DNA from: Sphagnum magellanicum
Lineage: Eukaryota > Streptophyta > Sphagnopsida > Sphagnales > Sphagnaceae
Direction of reading: 5' to 3'
NCBI GenBank assembly: GCA_021904315.1
Contig: CM038925.1
Location: 1,428,501 to 1,492,500 of the forward strand
DNA length: 64,000 nt
Shown: piece by piece, positions 1 through 12,129 of the stretch
Position numbering within the stretch: the stretch's first letter is position 1
Layout of the letters: each line of letters starts with the position of its first letter
Program-made: the position numbers and the translations under genes
The notes under the pieces: generated by a model
Database searches by the model: none
Seen by the model: only the letters and a program-made list of their open reading frames with translations
Told to the model about the DNA's origin: nothing

Positions 1-1064
1 GGCGCACGTAATTCTGCCCAAATTCATAGTAATTGTAAGGCTCCAGCATCCGCTGATGGTATGATGGAAATGTGAATGGATTCTGCAGAACCAAGAAGGT
101 TATCTCAAAAATCAAAAAGTTCTGCCACATTGACACGTTGAGAAAACAAGCAAGGAAATGATTATGAAGTGAGAAATAAGACCTCAAACTGCAGAAGGAT
201 GCGATCCAAAACAGTTGACATAACTTCCACTGCAATATCATCTGCATTATTCACACCACTGCTGCGTACCTGCATCATTCTCAACCCACACTTCTCAAAA
301 CACAACCCTAGACTAGGACAGTTCCAATATCTGCACTGCTTCCCTATTGCACAATCTCATCTTCCAACACATTTCAGGCTGTAAAAAAACTGGCCAAAAG
401 AATTCAACATGGGCTTACAGCATCCTTATAATTGGTGTAAAGCTCAAGCATGCCACTACCAGCACGGGCTGGCAAGCGCCCTGACTCAACTTCATTCCGG
501 ATTCCCCTCAACAGCTCTGCACCACAAGCCCTGCTGTATTGTATGACTACACAATTGCACAAAAAACTGCATATAGCAAAGCAAAGGATTGTCCCAGCAG
601 TACAGAGTATGACAACACAAATCACAAACAAAACCGCTGTATATGAGCAAAGCAATTGTCAGTTGCTGCATATCAAACTGACCTGATTCTGAGTGAATGT
701 TTTGGAAAGATTGAGAATGGGTTTGATGCACCAACACATCCTTGTGGTCAGTTTGCACTCCTTGCTCTGCAACATCAGCAACAGAGCAAATCCCCTTCCG
801 CCTTTCTGTCGTCTGGACTTCCACTGCCACCTTGCGAAGCAGAATGGCAGAGACCTTCTTTTGTAAACTGCAGTGCTGCTTGGTCAAAACTTGAAAACTT
901 CCCCTTTGATGATGATGATGAGAAGGAGGAGGCCGTTGTAAAGTTGATGAAAACGAAAAAACAATCTTTGGCTGCCCAGCTGGAACCACTTGGTTTATCA
1001 TATCTCTGTAAGCTCCTCCCCTGTGTTGAGCAGGAGCTTGTGCCAACAACAGAGCCCTAGCCAT
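1..1064 (-). CDS. ATS1: Chloroplast glycerol-3-phosphate acyltransferase, N-terminal part (cut by window start)
   Basis: The enzyme moves an acyl group from acyl-ACP to sn-1 of glycerol-3-phosphate in the plastid stroma, the first step of plastid lipid assembly. Exons read on the minus strand are 683-1064, 419-516, 183-269 and 1-82 (partial). Phases join cleanly: exons 1 and 2 sum to 160 codons and exon 3 is 29 codons. Residues 1-127 are leader and possible transit peptide, with no recognised similarity. Exon 2 gives ELLRGIRNEVESGRLPA and GMLELYTNYKDAV, exon 3 gives ADDIAVEVMSTVLDRILL, and exon 4 gives NPFTFPSYH and YYEFGQNYVR. These match the helical N-terminal domain of plant ATS1/ACT1 in order. 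The catalytic H(X4)D motif lies beyond the window. The start is the ATG at 1064; no earlier in-frame ATG is seen. Family identity is strong, but the exact N-terminus is less certain. Confidence 0.88.
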
Positions 1065-2095
1065 AGCAGCTGCTCCGTTGTTGCAAACAAAGACGTCTTC
1101 GTGCTCTCTCACATGGAAGCCGAAAAAGAAACTCAATTCCTTCTGTCTTGTTTCCTGAACACAAGGTCATGATTGAATGAAAACACAACCGCATAGTCAG
1201 AAGATCATGAAGAAGACGGGAAGGGAAGACGCACGGCTGAAGAAGAAGATGAAGAAGAGTATAACTTACTTCTTGTGCCTTTTTGCAACTCCAAGGCAAC
1301 CGCCGAGATTGCTACCCTACTATTTCCACAACTACATCTTCTTAACGGCCACTTCCAGAACCACATGCTTGCTCAATTCTTCGCCGGCAAGGACTATGCA
1401 CCAATCTCCAGGACTTTCTCTCTAAACCCTGCTTAGTCTAATCGGATACAGTAATCATACGAGCAACGGATTCGGACTTGTGTTTTCGATAAAGGAAAAG
1501 AAAAAAAAAGAAAAACTGCGCTCTTGTCACAAAATAGCATTTGATAGCATGAAGCAAGCATCTCTCTGTCCCTCGCAGTCTTTCATCACTGAGGTTATTG
1601 CAAATTACCTTAAGAGAAGCTCAGAACAAACAAAAGCTCCGCGACTGAGGGAGAAAGGAAAATAAATACTCGTGTTCACCAATCTCCTTCTCCAATCAAG
1701 CGCTCTTTCTCCCACACGTAAGGCACAGGGATCAAAAACCTTCCCTAGTCTTTTCTACAAAACACAAACATCTGCCATACCGCATCCACCGCAGCCACAA
1801 TTGGTTCTCGAAAGCTTTGAGACTCTTTTCACCGCCAAAAAAAAAAAAAAAAAAACCACCTACGTCATCGCAAGAAAATCTATTCTCTCCACAGATGAAC
1901 AACAGCAACAACAGAGAGACACTCAGAAAAAAAAATTTAAATAAAAACAGGAGAGAGAAAGCGCTCGCTCGCTCGCTCGCAAAACACACATGCTCACAGA
2001 GAGACTCTCTCTCTCTCTCTACTCGGCTCTGCGTCTATCGTCGGCCGTCGTTAAACCGGGTCAAGGACAAACCCTTCCCGTGATAACTACGGCCG
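1065..2095 (-). promoter_or_regulatory. Leader and promoter region of the plastid GPAT gene
   Basis: This stretch upstream of the GPAT start has no convincing coding frame. It holds simple repeats often seen in plant leaders: an uninterrupted run of 19 A at 1837-1855, GCTC repeats at 1963-1980, and a CT run at 2005-2020. It ends where the sequence turns strongly AT-rich. No TATA box or transcription start could be fixed by eye. Confidence 0.4.
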
Positions 2096-2161
2096 ATTAA
2101 ACAGCGGGCCAATCTGTTAGCCCGTTTTAGTGGTCGAGAATCCACTCCATTAGATAAGGGG

Positions 2162-2460
2162 GCTAAAAAGGCGTTACCCATAACCGAATTATCCTTTTTT
2201 TTTTGGACACTTTTAAAAATAATTAAACTAATAATGTGAAAACCTTTATCTTTTAGCAAACAAAGGGCATGAAAAGCTTTTTTTGCAATTCATTTTTTTA
2301 AATTATGCAAATGAAAAAAAAATGGGTTGGAAGCTTAATGCCTTTAAGGCTTAGCCATAAAAGAATTATCCTAGTACTTTTTTCTTACTTAAAAAAAAAG
2401 AAATTCTAAACTAATATCATGTAAAACCTTTTTTTTTTAAAAACAAACAAAATGACATGG
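2162..2460. repeat. Diverged direct duplication, about 175-180 bp apart
   Basis: Two related segments, about 2162-2275 and 2337-2460, share in order a motif like GAATTATCC, a T/A-rich run, TAAACTAATA, GTGAAAACC or GTAAAACC, and ACAAAC. They differ by many substitutions and small indels, so the duplication is old. It has no coding content. Confidence 0.5.
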
Positions 2461-5400
2461 AAAAAAAGAGAAAACTCTTCCCTTTTTTGGATTTAAGGAA
2501 AAAGAAAATTTCCAATGAAAAAAATGGATTTGTGAGAAGGGGAATTAGCCTTCATCCTTTCATGTTTATTACATATAGTAAAGGACGTCAGGATGAAATG
2601 AAGCTTGTTGGGTGCATAATAAGAAACACAAGATTATTAGGGAAATTTTGTCCAAAGGTTGTTTGAATAGGGATTCATGTGGGAAATTGGTGAGTGAACT
2701 CACAACTTGGTGAAGGTTGTTTTAAAAATTGTCATACGTGATAAGATGATCCTCCTTTGGATGTAGGCCACATGGAGAGACCAAACACCAAACTTTATAC
2801 ATGTGGTCATCCTAGCCCGAACAAGGAAGGAAGGATGTTTTCCATTGGATGTGATCCGTGAGAACTCTTATATCTATCACATACGGTCCTATGGTGAGTT
2901 TCTTCCCATTTTAAAAAAATCAATTAATTATACCAAGTGGGTTTGTTTCCAAACATGCGGTTGAAAATCGTCCAAAATAGTTACATTGTCAACAAACAAA
3001 GATGCCCTTATAATAATAAAAGGGGTCATATAAAGATCAAGTTGCAAATGTTGAATATACATTTTATTTTTTTAATTGCCATGCCTATTATGTTTCATAT
3101 AGTCTAAAACTTATGAGATATTATTGTTTGAAATAAAGTTCAACTAGTTTAATGAATGTGCAAGAACTTTGTCTATAAATAAATATAGCCTATCTATTCC
3201 ACGCATGCATTCAAGGTTTATTTCAATGAAGATAACTAAAAAGAAAACAATTTCAACCCACCAATTCTAGCAAAACCCATTTGGCCTGAAGTTTAAACCC
3301 TAATTTGAAATATTTCAAACTTCAAAAGTTTTTGAAAATAAATTCTAAACAAGTTCACATGAGTGTCTATCCGAATGTGTTCATTATAATATAATGGTAG
3401 AACTTTTCTTGGTACAACATGAGAGGTTGTTGGTTCAATTTAGGGTTTAGGGTTTTTGTTTGTGACTAGGAATGTGAGATTTTGTTTCTTTCGGATTTCC
3501 CTCTTTGAGGGATTACTAAATCTTGAATCTTTATAGCTATTCAATAGAAGCTAACACATCGAACTAACTTGAACCTAGGGTTACACCTCTCCTTAGTTTC
3601 TAATATCACTTATAACAAAGGAACAATTGTATTAGAGGTATTACCTTGGAGATTTATAATTATTTAAATTGTTTTGTTGCCTAATTATCCGATTTATAGA
3701 AAAATAAAATATCTTCTAATTTATTATGGTTAATTACTCATTGATTTTTGAACCTCTATTGTAATTCAAACTAAGATTATGAATAAAAATTTGGACAAAT
3801 TTTTTGATGAGAGTAGGGAAGAAATTGGTTTGTTCACAAGACGATAACAAACATTATATTACATTTTCTTTGTTTGAGTTGTTGAATGCTATGTGATTTC
3901 AATCATTTCATTTTTTAAATAGTTGTTAAGTCCAATTAATGTTTTAACCAAGTATATTTCCACATCCCCCCACCCCCTCCCCAACAATGACCGATTTACT
4001 ATTTGAACTTAAACCCTATAAAAACCTTCAACTTACATAATGTATGAAATTTAACTTATGCTAAAAAAAATTAATTAAAAACTAATATTTATAGCAAAGT
4101 AATGTTTTATATTGTTGGGTCCACCCCCCTTTCCCCAACCTTGTGAATGTACATCATACTCATAACTAATAATTTATAGATGTTTGTAAAAATTAAATAT
4201 GTATTTGAAAAAAAAGTCAAGTCCCCTAGTCTAAATATTGTAAAATTTTAACAACAATGAATAAATAAGTATGTTTATTTTTTTATTAATTAGTGATGTA
4301 ATTGAAATATTGCAATGGTTTGGATTATCTTTGACTTGTGAAAGGTTTTGAATTCATTCCCCAAATTTCAGCCAATTTAGGTTCAAGTTTAAATTTTGCA
4401 AGCCCTTTGGGTGCCACAATGCTAATATATACCAAAATAGTTTTAACCATTGATTTCAATCTTTTATATTTTTAATTAGTAATTTAATGTGGTGTTGAAA
4501 TTTCTAGATTTATTTACATAATAGATTTCATGTCTATCATGTGTGAATAAATTTGAAATCAATATAATTAATAAAAATCAATTAAAAGTATTTAAACCAA
4601 CATTATTAAGTTTTATTTTTTTTAAAAGCTTTGAAAATGACATATTCTGACAATCTTTTAATATAAACCTTCACATATTAAGATTTTTTTCAAAAAATTT
4701 CCAAAATATTATAAAATTATTCTAAAAGGTCACCTAAAGGGCAACATTGGTTCCTATTAACATGATTAGATCTTTTTCAAGATTAATTAATGCCAAACAT
4801 CAATCATACCCATAGTATAAAAATTCAAACCTTATTATTCATTAGTGTAATTTATGTTCTTTGCCCAAAATGAATTAGTTACCCAATCAATTCTTCCTTT
4901 CAAAACAATTTTATAATTTAATGAATTTTTAATGATGAAATTATTTATATTTTTATATTTTTTGCACGTTAGGTCTAAAAATTTCCAAATCACCTTCATT
5001 AAATCCTACTTACTAAGGGCAAGAATACCAATAATGCACTCAAATTCTACTATAAGTTTTAGTTATGATTTAAATGAATTTTTAGTGAACAAATTGTTCA
5101 ATATTTAATAATTTTTCCATTGTAAATGGAAACATTATGAAACCAACTTAGTGCACTTTTGATCATTGAAGCCTTTCCAAAGGTGCCAAGAGTGTCACAA
5201 GAAGTGATGTGGTTTGGGAGATTTGATCATGACAAACAAAACAAACAATTTTATTTCATACATAATAAACATTTGCTTGAAATTTTCTATTTTTCAATGG
5301 AACTTTAGGAATGCCACTAAAGTTCTTGGAACACTTTCAATGCAACACTTCATGCCCATTGTTGGGAATGATGTGAATGATGGGACCCAATTGGTGGCTC

Positions 5401-6229
5401 CCACTTTACATTCACCACATAAGTTAACATCCATTGTTATCATTGGCCTCTCAATTCATGTTCATTTGTTTTATTTTAATTTGAAACATTAAACTTTTTA
5501 TAATCTTAATAATTTATGAACTTTATGATAATCTATTACACATTATCATACTTTAATTTGAAACCAATGAATTGTTCAAAACTTAAAATAAAACCTTTGT
5601 TATCCTTCAAACATAGGTTGATCCTTTTAACTTGTGGCAAAAAAAGATTATTCTTCAAAATCGATTTAGTGAAAAAAATATGAAGGGCACCCAATCTAAA
5701 CAAATGTTCACCAACATGTGTGGAATCTTATTTATATTAAAATCTAGATGTTTCTTATTTTATTTGTTTGGATGTAATCACATCATAAGTTTTCCAAAGC
5801 ATGGGGGCATAGATTGAATTCTTAATTTTGTTTTTGGTACCACTAAAAAACCCTTGTTGAAGAAATGTACACATTTCTTGTTTTGCATTATTTAGACCAA
5901 CAAATCTTTTTATAAAAAATAAATGAATGATTTGTTTGAAAATTAATTAAAAATTAAAATTGCCAATAAGAATTTTAAGTTAAACTGACTTCAACTAAAC
6001 ACATGATATTGGGATTGGTGGTGTCCTAGGAGGTTTAGTACATTTGACCCAACAACACACGAGCCTACTAGTTGTGAATGGGGGGCATTTTATGGAAGGC
6101 CATGCATAAACAACCATGGGACTACTAATTCAATTTATGTAACTATTGACAAACTTTACACCTTGAATAGAAACAATGACAAAGTCCTATTCAATGGTGG
6201 AAAACAATCAATCACATGGAGGCTTTTTG
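2461..6229. other. AT-rich intergenic DNA, no gene seen
   Basis: No open frame here resembles a protein I recognise, and short frames are interrupted. Composition is strongly AT-rich with many A and T runs. A C-rich patch lies at 3966-3982. Two adjacent TTTAGGG units near 3436-3454 are too few to call telomeric. A tRNA-like relic at 3380-3445 is listed separately. Confidence 0.5.
3380..3445 (+). other. tRNA-like relic, possible SINE head
   Basis: A box-A-like stretch (TATAATGGTAGAAC, around 3389-3402) is followed about 30 bp later by a box-B-like GGTTCAATTT (3432-3441). The spacing and wording resemble a decayed tRNA, or the tRNA-derived head of a SINE. The acceptor stem is not intact, so it is not called as a functional tRNA. 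Confidence 0.35.
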
Positions 6230-7255
6230 AAATTAATTGATTATTTTCACATTGTATAACTAAAACCAAGTTGGTTAAATTGTTGTAACTTTAATGCATT
6301 TTTTAATTACATAGTTGGTTAATTGATTACAAATTTATTGTAGATGTAATTGTTAGAAATCAAATTGGTTAATTAATTGAAATTCTAATACATTTTCTAG
6401 TTGTTAAAAACTGAATTGGTAAACAAATTGTTAGAGCTCTATTAGATTTTGTAGTTGATAAAAATCAAGTTTAGTTTCATTTGAATTTTTTCTTTTCAAG
6501 TTTGTTTTGTGGCTGAATAAAATGATGTTTTTTCAAGATTATGTTGAAATGATTATACATCTTTAATTTAATTATGCCATTTGATTATGTAAGAACCAAA
6601 TAATACCATGTTTTTATTATCGTCTCATGTAACATGATAATTCATTGTAACATGGATGGAATAATCATGTTATTTGAAGTTTAAAACTTTAAAGGTATTT
6701 CCTCTTATATGCCATGAGTTATTGTTATAGGAAGATCAAGAGCAATTCAAATGGAGCCAAATAAAATTTCTAACAATTACAAAATATGTTAAGGTTATAA
6801 CAAATCAATCAATTCAATTTGTAGTGCAATTACAAAATGTAATAAACTTCCAAGTAATTAACCAACTAAATTTTTAGTAACTACAAAATGTATTAGAGTT
6901 CCAACCATTTAGCCAACTCAATTTTTAGCAAGTAGAAAATGTATTAAAACTCCAACCAATCAACCAATTAATCAATTTGACTTCTAGCAAATACAAAATG
7001 AAATAGACCTCTAAACAATTAGCCACCTCAATGTATAATAATTATAATATGCATAGGAGCTTTAGCAAATTAGTTCACTTGATATTAGCTACAAAATGCA
7101 TTAGAATTTCAACAAATAAGACAACTTGACTCCCAACTGTTGCAAAATGCATTAAAGTTTCGAAAAAAACAATGAACTTGATTTCCATTAACAATGAAAT
7201 ACATTAAAGTTTCAACCAAACAACCAACTCAATTTCCAACAAGAACAAAATGAAT
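6230..7255. repeat. Fold-back array of diverged ~40-60 bp units
   Basis: From 6770 to 7255 about ten diverged units recur, each holding ACAAAATG(T/C)ATTA, then a CAACCAAT-like stretch, then CAACTCAATTT and TAGCAA. Anchor motifs lie near 6779, 6832, 6893, 6934, 6993, 7054, 7091, 7142, 7190 and 7244. From 6262 to 6480 the same unit appears as its reverse complement in about three or four copies (for example CTAATACATTTTCTAGTTG at 6384-6402). The two sets flank a ~290 bp spacer, so the locus could fold into a long imperfect hairpin. No transposase frame is present. Confidence 0.6.
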
Positions 7256-8689
7256 CTCTTTTCCCTTCATGTCCAAGAATTTAGGTTAATGAATGAATGA
7301 AAGTTGAAAAAAAATTGGAATTTATAGGTCACATGGCACAAGGATGGATTATAAAGAGGGATGAAATGGTGTACAAGAAAATAGACACCCATAATTGATA
7401 CACATACCTAATGCATGGGGGGGCAAGTTGGTAAATTGATGTTAGCCACAATAAGGGCAAAAATCATTTTGAAGCTAGGGACGACATTAATTGAAAAAGG
7501 GTTGGTTATTCCAAATATTTGCATTTCATGCTCACATTCAACTTTATGTAATAGCTTTAATGATAAAGACATATTACTTAAATAATGTTTGCCAACCTAA
7601 TTTATATTATAATTTTTGACAATTACAAATAGTTTTGTTTGAATGTTCAATGTTTGAAACATGGACTCATATTGTTTATGTAACAAAAAAAATGCACACT
7701 TACATAAAAAATCATTAATATTTTCATACATATTGTATGATATTTTTATTTTTATTCTTGAATATCTGAATTCAAATTTTTTTGTGTATATTTGATAAAG
7801 GACAAGTTTGAATCAAAAATTTCACTTTGAAAGGTCAAGGTTGGCTTGACCCCTTCTTCACAATGTGAATTTTGAATTTAAAGCTTGTTATCATTTGGTC
7901 AAAAGTAAATGAAATTTAAAGTAGTAAAAATATCAATTCAATCCATCAAATGTACACCATGTATTAGTTCAAAAATTACCCATTCATTTATTTTTTTGTG
8001 TATGATCAAATTTTACATTCTGCACATGATTATAAGTTATCCAAATTTATTGGATATAGTTAAATTACAAAAAAAAAACCAAAAAAAAGGATTTTTTTTT
8101 AATTTCAATTTTCCAAATTAACATGTCAAACTATAATGATTTAATTTCTAAAATACTTTCACCTTTAGTTGTTTCAAATTTCTTTCAAATCTATAATTTA
8201 AAAATTGACTAAACCTATTCAATTTGAACATTCAATACAAACTTTACACACTTAAGGATGTTTGGTAAAAATGTAATCCAATAAAAAAGAGGGATTTGAT
8301 GAAATGACTTAAAGTGGATTCCAAGTTTTAGAAGCCAAATAATAACTTTAACATGGCACCCATACATGCATTCATTTCATTTCACAAATTAGGTATTCAA
8401 GAAGAAAATATCATGCTATAAAATGTGGTTTTTCAATTTAGAAAAAATATTTTATAATTTTTGGTTGTGAATGTGAAAAACTTTGGAAATGGATATCAAT
8501 TTAAAGGGTTTCACCATGCCAATCTATAATTGTTGAATTTTTTTTATTAATTCATTTGGGCTTTGCACTATTTCGTTTTACTAGTGATGATGAATTGTTT
8601 TTAAAAAAAAGATGGGAAGGGAAAAAGTTGTATAAGTTTGTTAATTTTTAGATGTTGAATCTGCATCTAGTCCATGTTGTTGCAACCTT
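7256..8689. other. AT-rich intergenic DNA, nothing recognised
   Basis: Only short interrupted frames and homopolymer runs are seen. No domain, RNA gene or clear repeat could be supported by reading. Confidence 0.5.
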
Positions 8690-9610
8690 AAAATTAGGTT
8701 TGCAATCAAGTGTGAAGTGCAAAGGGCCTTGAGGTCAAAAATGTGTTTAGATGTGAAACACACTTTCACAAATGGGGGAGAGTGCAAGGGATGAAGCCTA
8801 ATGACTCCCAAGTGCACTCCCACTTTGGGAATTGCATTTGTGCAAGAGTTGTGAATGTTCAAAACCTTAGTTGGAAAAGCATACAACCACCAAATTGGGC
8901 CCCCAAGACACCATTACAAAGGTCTTGAAGCGTAGATGCTTAAAATACCCTTGCATTATTCATTTAAACCTGATTTGCATAAGTTATGATCAAAAGAAGG
9001 GGTGGGAGTCAAATTGGGAATTTGACTCCCAACCATAAATCCTTCAAAAGCAAGGGTCAAATGAGGTCCGATTAGGGCGTACTATACACCATTGGAAAAA
9101 TCTTTTTGAATGCTATAAAATATTGTGCTCCCATTTTCAAAACATACTTGATTTGAAAAAGATATGAACGTCCAAAGTTTTGAAACAATAAGAGTCCTAA
9201 TTTTGGGATTCCCACTTGGGAGTTTCGAGGAAAAGTGACATTTGAATGTAGTCCTTGTAGTGAAGCACATAGTATACTATAGGGAGGGGAGTGGTGCCTC
9301 CTCCCAAAGGTTGTTACCGTGTAAAGTTTGTGTTTAGGGTTGTCCCTATTAAATCCATCGCACCATTTTCATTCAACTTGCACTAATCGCCTTCTTTTCT
9401 TGGTTGTGCAGGTTGACTTCATCTTGAACTTTCACTTGTGAGTTCAATTTAATCCCATCTTGGAGCTCCAACACGCCCTCATGCCTTCGAAATGTTAAAT
9501 GTGCCCTAGCTCTTTTATTTTTTTGTTGTTTCGCTTTGGGACCCACCTTTGGGTCTTTTAAAGAGTTTGGGGGCATCTCACATGCATTCAGAACCAACAA
9601 AATTTGACCA
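8690..9610 (+). repeat. Dispersed repeat family, copy 1 (~900 bp)
   Basis: This segment aligns in order with 56880-57790, in the same orientation. Shared landmarks are CTCCCAAGTG with a following CTCCCA(C/T)TTTGGGA, an AAGTTATG..CAAAAGAAGGG stretch, a palindrome GGGAGTCAAATT-N3-AATTTGACTCCC (9004-9030), an AGTATACTATA stretch near 9270, a GTGCAGGT-like site near 9408, and GGAGCTCCAACACGCC near 9461. The TATA-like site and the lack of long frames suggest an LTR or untranslated region of a retroelement. That class assignment is inference. Confidence 0.7.
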
Positions 9611-11880
9611 TCAAATCATAATTTCATGGCCTACAAGCCATCTCTGCGTAAAAAAAAAGCTATGATTAAGTGAAATACATGTATTTATTTATGTAAGTAT
9701 GTGAGTACTACATATTTCAGTCCTCCTTGACCATATCCATGTTCAATATTTTAGAATGTGACTACAACGACTCACCCAAAGTCATACTAAAAAAAAGTAA
9801 TTTGGATAGTATAAAATTGAATTTTCTTTGAGCTACCAACATCTATTACACATATTTGAAGACACCCTAACCTTTGGACACACATTTACACTAATGATTC
9901 AAATATCTAAAATGAAACACATACCTTAACAACAACAAGCAAGGGGGGCCCATTTCTAGGAGGTGTTTTCAACATAGCCTAGTTAATATGCCTAGGACCC
10001 TAATATATCAAGCTTGTTTAGAACCTAAAACATGGCTAATGAAAAATAGAAGAGGTGTTATTCAAAATTTTACAATCCCCAAAAATTCATTGAAAAATAA
10101 ACACCAATGTGGAAAAAAATTTAAAAATACAAACTTGGGCAATACTACTAGATACCACACGTTCTTGTTTAAAGTCACAAAAAATGTCTTCAATTGGAGC
10201 CTTAAATGTTTTTTCCATAATCTATCTAGTTTGTACATAGTTGTGTTTAAGAACCTAAATCAAGATTTCATGCATAATAATTATTGAACTTTGAGCTTTA
10301 TAGTAAAAAAAAACAACTAAAATATGATATTTAATGTAGGGGTTGCTTGGGATTTGGTCTTGATGAAAGGAAAACTAGATCATTCTAAATTGCAACATCT
10401 ATGACCACATCAACCTCCTGTAATAATTTATTGTAATTGTTGCCCAACACTACAATATTGAACCTTAAGCTTCTTAAAATCCCACCATCCATTCAAATGG
10501 AATACCTAAAAATGTTTGTAGAAATCCACAAAGTATGTTCACAACCATGAAATACAAAACAACCAACATGTCATTTGGACATGAATTATTGTGCAAGTCA
10601 AGATTGTTGTTATTTCTTTTTACCTTTGTTACAACCAAAGGCAAGTTTGTACAAAAGACATTCATAGAATGAAACTAGAATTATAACCAAATAGATCTAA
10701 TTGGGCATGAAAACTTGGATTTGTTCCAAAGTTTGTGATATCCAGAATGCTACAAATTCTTTTTCATTTATATGTTCTTGTGACATGCCTAGGCAATTAG
10801 CACACAACCCATTAAGTCATATTTACATTCTATGCCATGTAACAAGTTTTAACATATCCAAAGTATGGTTGCAAAGGCCAACCTCAACCATGAAAAGCTC
10901 CCTCAAGAAAATGTAGTCAACTTGAGTGTGCACCAAGAAGATGGACAACATTTCAAATAACACATTGACTTCAGTTTTGTCATGTTGCAAATAATTAAGA
11001 AAACATTTATGTGGCCATTGTTAACCTACTTTACATAACTACAAAAAAAATCCAATGAAACACATTCATTACATACCATTTTCAAGGTACATGCAAGTTA
11101 CGATGGCCCACTTTTGTGACAAAATGATGTTTTTTCCCTGGGTACCTTTTATTCAAATGCATATGGTGATTAATATATCCTTAAATTTATTAATTGAAAT
11201 TTGGATCTAAATTAATAATTTCATTATAAAGAGAGTTGTGTGATCTTTTATTGATAAAAAAATCATTTGTTAATAGTAATGGGCTTTTGAGGTTGAAAAA
11301 TATGAATTGGTCGTTTGACTAGAAAATCACAAAATAAATAAATTTATATTGATTCACATTCCAAATTTGTTATTAGGACTTAATATATAATGTAGTACAA
11401 GATGATAAACTCATATGAAAAATCTTTTATTTGAAAACTTTAATCATTTAATAGTTAAGGACTTTTGAATGGTTAAAATTTGATCATATTTTCATAAATG
11501 CATATGAGTTGCAATTTTTATTTGTTTTTCAAATTTTTTGTCCCAAAAAATATGTTTTTGAAAGTTTTAGATGGGGCATTACTTTTATGGACTTTGTGGG
11601 TTTTCCTTTTAGGATTTCCAAATTAAAAAATGACATTAGTTACATTAAATACAAGTTTTCACATATATTTGGGAAGGTTTGTAGGGGATTGAACATATAT
11701 TATTCAAATATTGGAGTAATAATATTTTCTAAAGTAATAACCATGTCCATTTGAAGCATTTTAAATAATTTTGTGTGGACCTGTAGGGAGTGTAAAAATT
11801 ATCGAAAATGAACCATTTGATTATGCATCTACCCTTTAGCATTTGTGCAAAACTTGTTGCCCTTGCATGGTCACAATTCA
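9611..11880. other. AT-rich intergenic DNA, no gene recognised
   Basis: Some stretches (10330-11000, read on the minus strand) look coding-like between stops, with conserved-looking aromatic residues. I could not match them to a family. They may be relics of a transposon. Nothing else is supported. Confidence 0.35.
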
Positions 11881-11881
11881 C

Positions 11882-12126
11882 CATAACAAACAAGCAACAT
11901 CAAGGTCATGATGACTCCACTTTATTTTTTGCAAGTAGTCATGTGATGGGTGTTGCCATAAAAATTCACAACAAATAAAAAATATTGAAGTCATGATGAC
12001 CCCATTATGTTTTTACAAATAATCATGTGATGGGTGTTGCCTTAAACCCTCATAGCAAACAAACAACATCAAGGTCATGATGACCCACTTTGTTTTTTGC
12101 AAGTAGTCTTGTGATGGGTGTTGCTA
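11882..12126. repeat. Tandem array, three ~85 bp units
   Basis: Three units each contain GTCATGATGAC, then a CCACTTTNTTTTTTGCAAGTAGTC-like stretch, then TGTGATGGGTGTTGC. The GTCATGATGAC motif starts at 11905, 11990 and 12074, giving periods of 85 and 84 bp. The middle unit is the most diverged. No coding frame is kept across units. Confidence 0.8.
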
Positions 12127-12129
12127 GGA

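Noticed and set aside
3430..3455. Interstitial telomere (TTTAGGG repeats)
   Set aside because: Only two adjacent units occur here, and scattered single units occur near 47.2 kb. This is too few to call.
11882..12126. CRISPR-like spaced repeats
   Set aside because: The units are contiguous, diverged ~85 bp tandem copies without unique spacers, in a plant nuclear genome.
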